Shown here piece by piece: positions 4,968 through 6,339 of a stretch of 6,339 nucleotides of DNA. Numbering within the stretch: position 1 is the first letter of the stretch; the number at the start of each line of letters is the position of its first letter. The notes beneath the pieces are model-generated. The model saw only the letters and a list, made by a program, of their open reading frames with translations. It was not told the DNA's origin and did not search any database. The stretch lies in the NCBI GenBank assembly GCA_023412765.1, contig JAEZBX010000153.1, forward strand, positions 1 to 6,339. Reading direction: 5' to 3'. Source of the stretch: Bacteroidota bacterium. Lineage in GTDB: Bacteria > Bacteroidota > Bacteroidia > Cytophagales > Cyclobacteriaceae. The position numbers and the translations under genes are program-made.

Positions 4968-5582
4968 TTAATCCGCCACCATGTCAAAATCCAATTCCAG
5001 TTGCTCCGGCAATAACGTAAACGATTTTCGGTGGAGCCTGGTTATACCCAGCTGTTTAATAGCTTCGCGATGCGCCTCGGTAGCATATCCAACGTTTGTC
5101 TCCCAGCAATATCCGGGAAATTCTTCCGCCATCTTAATCATTAATTCATCGCGGTGTGTTTTTGCCAATACAGATGCTGCGGCAATCGACAAATATTTTT
5201 CATCTCCCTTAACAATGCATTCATGCCTGATATCGCAATAGGGTTTAAACCTGTTGCCATCAATCAAAAGCAATTCAGGACGAATTAACAATTTGTCAAC
5301 CGCGAGGTGCATAGCCTTGAATGACGCATTCAAAATGTTGATCCGGTCAATCTCCTCATGATCTACTTCAGCTACCGCCCACGCCATCGCGTCGCGCTGA
5401 ATATCAATCCTTAATGCCTCGCGTTCTGCTCGCGTCAACTGCTTCGAATCATTCAGATACTTGTGCCGATATCGTTTGGGAAGTATCACTGCGGCAGCCA
5501 CTACCGGTCCCGCCAGGCAACCTCGGCCCGCCTCATCACATCCGGCTTCGACGTATAGTTTGGAAAAACAGGAACGGAGCAT
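4968..5582 (-). CDS. rnhB: Ribonuclease HII
   Basis: This enzyme cleaves the RNA strand of RNA/DNA hybrids and nicks 5' of single ribonucleotides embedded in DNA, starting ribonucleotide excision repair. It acts in the cytoplasm and needs Mg or Mn. The 204 residues are the usual length. The four catalytic acids are seen at Asp16 and Glu17 (GCDEAGRGCLAGPV), Asp108 (LLIDGN) and Asp127 (KGDEKYLSIAAASVLAK). The Gly-Arg-Gly substrate-reading motif is residues 19-21, and the conserved tyrosine of VGYATEAH is Tyr166. A C-terminal helix pair and a short acidic tail (LPEQLELDFD) follow. The ATG at 5582 puts the DEAGRG motif at the usual distance from the start. The gene is divergent from the NUDIX gene, and the heptamer hairpin array lies in the shared upstream region. 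Confidence 0.97.
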   Translation of the reverse strand: MLRSCFSKLYVEAGCDEAGRGCLAGPVVAAAVILPKRYRHKYLNDSKQLTRAEREALRIDIQRDAMAWAVAEVDHEEIDRINILNASFKAMHLAVDKLLIRPELLLIDGNRFKPYCDIRHECIVKGDEKYLSIAAASVLAKTHRDELMIKMAEEFPGYCWETNVGYATEAHREAIKQLGITRLHRKSFTLLPEQLELDFDMVAD

Positions 5583-5589
5583 GTTTCTA

Positions 5590-5677
5590 AGTTTAAAGTT
5601 TAAAGTTTAATGTTTAAAGTTTAAGGTCAAAGTTTTTTATCGGCTGACTTTAAACATTAAACTTGTAACCTTAAACA
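5590..5677. repeat. Inverted pair of 7-bp repeat clusters (GTTTAA type) with perfect 18-bp stem
   Basis: Five contiguous heptamers (AGTTTAA three times, TGTTTAA, AGTTTAA; 5590-5624) and a degenerate sixth are followed by inverted heptamers TTAAACA, TTAAACT, TGTAACC and TTAAACA (5650-5677). The stretch 5603-5620 is perfectly complementary to 5647-5664 (18 bp) with a 26-nt spacer. The array occupies nearly all of the 102-bp region between the divergent RNase HII and NUDIX genes, so their promoters must overlap or be shaped by it. No TAnnTTTG box is seen here. Confidence 0.9.
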
Positions 5678-5684
5678 TCTTGTC

Positions 5685-6239
5685 ATGTCTCAAGAAATCA
5701 AGAATCCCTGGACAACGTTATCGGGTGAATCAAAATACGATAATCAGTGGATCAATGTAACTGAATATCAGGTGATCAATCCTTCGGGAGGAAAAGGTAT
5801 CTACGGAAAAATCCATTTTAAAAATAAAGGTATCGGAATTATTCCGGTCGATGAAGAAGGATACACGTGGCTCGTGGGACAATATCGCTACACGTTGAAT
5901 GAATTTCACTGGGAAATTCCCGAGGGTGGTGGTCCATTGGATGAGTTTCCTATCCTCGCCGCGCAACGCGAACTGAGAGAAGAAACAGGTATCACAGCAA
6001 AAAAATGGACGCCGTTGCTGCGGATGAATCCGTCAAATTCTGTGTCGGATGAAGAATGCGTCATCTACCTCGCAGAGGAATTGTCATTCGGCGATAGTCT
6101 CCTTGAAGATACTGAAGCTGACCTCAAAGTAAAACGCGTTCCACTTACCGAAGCTATCGATATGGTTATGCGCGGACATATTAGGGACTCGATGAGTATG
6201 ATCGGCTTGTTGATGCTGGGACGGATCAGGGGGATTTGA
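5685..6239 (+). CDS. NUDIX hydrolase, ADP-ribose pyrophosphatase type
   Basis: A 184-residue NUDIX protein expected to split a nucleoside diphosphate linked to another group, most likely ADP-ribose or a nucleotide sugar, to AMP plus a phosphorylated product. The Nudix box GX5EX7REUXEEXGU is complete: Gly81, Glu87, then RELREETGI at 95-103, whose Glu96, Glu99 and Glu100 bind metal. It is preceded by the FHWEIPEGGG segment typical of the ADP-ribose pyrophosphatase branch and by a β-strand-rich N-terminal part (WINVTEYQVINPSG, about 22-35). The C-terminal part (VPLTEAIDMVMRGHIRDSMSMIGLLML) also fits this branch. Substrate choice cannot be proved from sequence. The ATG at 5685 has no Shine-Dalgarno sequence. 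It is divergent from the RNase HII gene, and a 7-bp repeat array begins a few bases after its stop. Confidence 0.93.
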   Translation: MSQEIKNPWTTLSGESKYDNQWINVTEYQVINPSGGKGIYGKIHFKNKGIGIIPVDEEGYTWLVGQYRYTLNEFHWEIPEGGGPLDEFPILAAQRELREETGITAKKWTPLLRMNPSNSVSDEECVIYLAEELSFGDSLLEDTEADLKVKRVPLTEAIDMVMRGHIRDSMSMIGLLMLGRIRGI

Positions 6240-6243
6240 GGGG

Positions 6244-6313
6244 GTGAGTTGTAAGAAGTAAGTAGTAAGTACTAAGTAGTAAGTAGTAAGTAGTAAGTAG
6301 TAAGTGGTAAGTT
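6244..6313. repeat. Tandem 7-bp repeat array (GTAAGTA type), ten units
   Basis: Ten contiguous heptamers follow the NUDIX stop codon at once: GTGAGTT, GTAAGAA, GTAAGTA twice, CTAAGTA, GTAAGTA three times, GTAAGTG, GTAAGTT. The phase is unbroken over 70 bp, with variants at the ends. In contrast to the two other 7-bp arrays, no inverted cluster is seen in the 26 bp left before the window ends. Confidence 0.93.
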
Positions 6314-6339
6314 TCCCCCTTTCACAAATTCCATTTATA

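Noticed and set aside
3063..6313. Repeat arrays considered as CRISPR
   Set aside because: The units are 7-8 bp, contiguous and without spacers, and there are no cas genes.

Overview
The window looks like chromosomal DNA of a member of the Bacteroidota, probably an environmental Cytophagales/Chitinophagaceae-type lineage. The reasons are the family content (a Bacteroidota-type zinc-ribbon protein, a tyrosine recombinase with a Bacteroidota-type N-terminal extension, PduO-type cobalamin adenosyltransferase, TANGO2/NRDE protein), the weak or absent Shine-Dalgarno sequences, one good TAnnTTTG-type promoter, and intergenic arrays of degenerate short repeats. This placement is inferred from sequence character, not from a database search.

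Left part (1-1869, minus strand): the most interesting region. A XerC/D-like tyrosine recombinase (1869-730) is followed on the same strand by a single orphan membrane-protein gene (641-81). That gene sits in what looks like an integron-type gene cassette. The sequence GTTAGCGCC occurs just before its start codon. The inverse, GGCGCTAAC, contains its TAA stop codon. Directly after the stop comes a long imperfect hairpin (8-76) that ends, at the window edge, in GCGTT. This is the layout of an attC recombination site (R''-L''-loop-L'-R') attached to the 3' end of a cassette. The recombinase lacks the extra region that marks classical IntI integrases, and the cassette lies off the 3' end of the recombinase gene, so this would be a non-canonical integron-like system. 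The final part of the attC site and any further cassettes lie beyond position 1.

Middle (1973-2380, plus strand): a small zinc-ribbon protein divergent from the recombinase and convergent with the next gene.

Right part (2505-5582, minus strand): four conserved genes, each separated by more than 100 bp: PduO-type cob(I)alamin adenosyltransferase, a LolD/MacB-type ABC ATPase without an adjacent permease, an NRDE/TANGO2-family protein, and ribonuclease HII. A NUDIX hydrolase of the ADP-ribose pyrophosphatase type (5685-6239) is divergent from the RNase HII gene. These are ordinary chromosomal genes with no obvious shared pathway.

Between these genes lie four arrays of short degenerate repeats. 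Three have a 7-bp period (GTTTGA type at 3063-3194, GTTTAA type at 5590-5677, GTAAGTA type at 6244-6313) and one has an 8-bp period (CACAGAGA/GCTTTGTG type at 4872-4964). In the three arrays fully inside the window, a direct cluster is followed by an inverted cluster, so each can fold into a hairpin.
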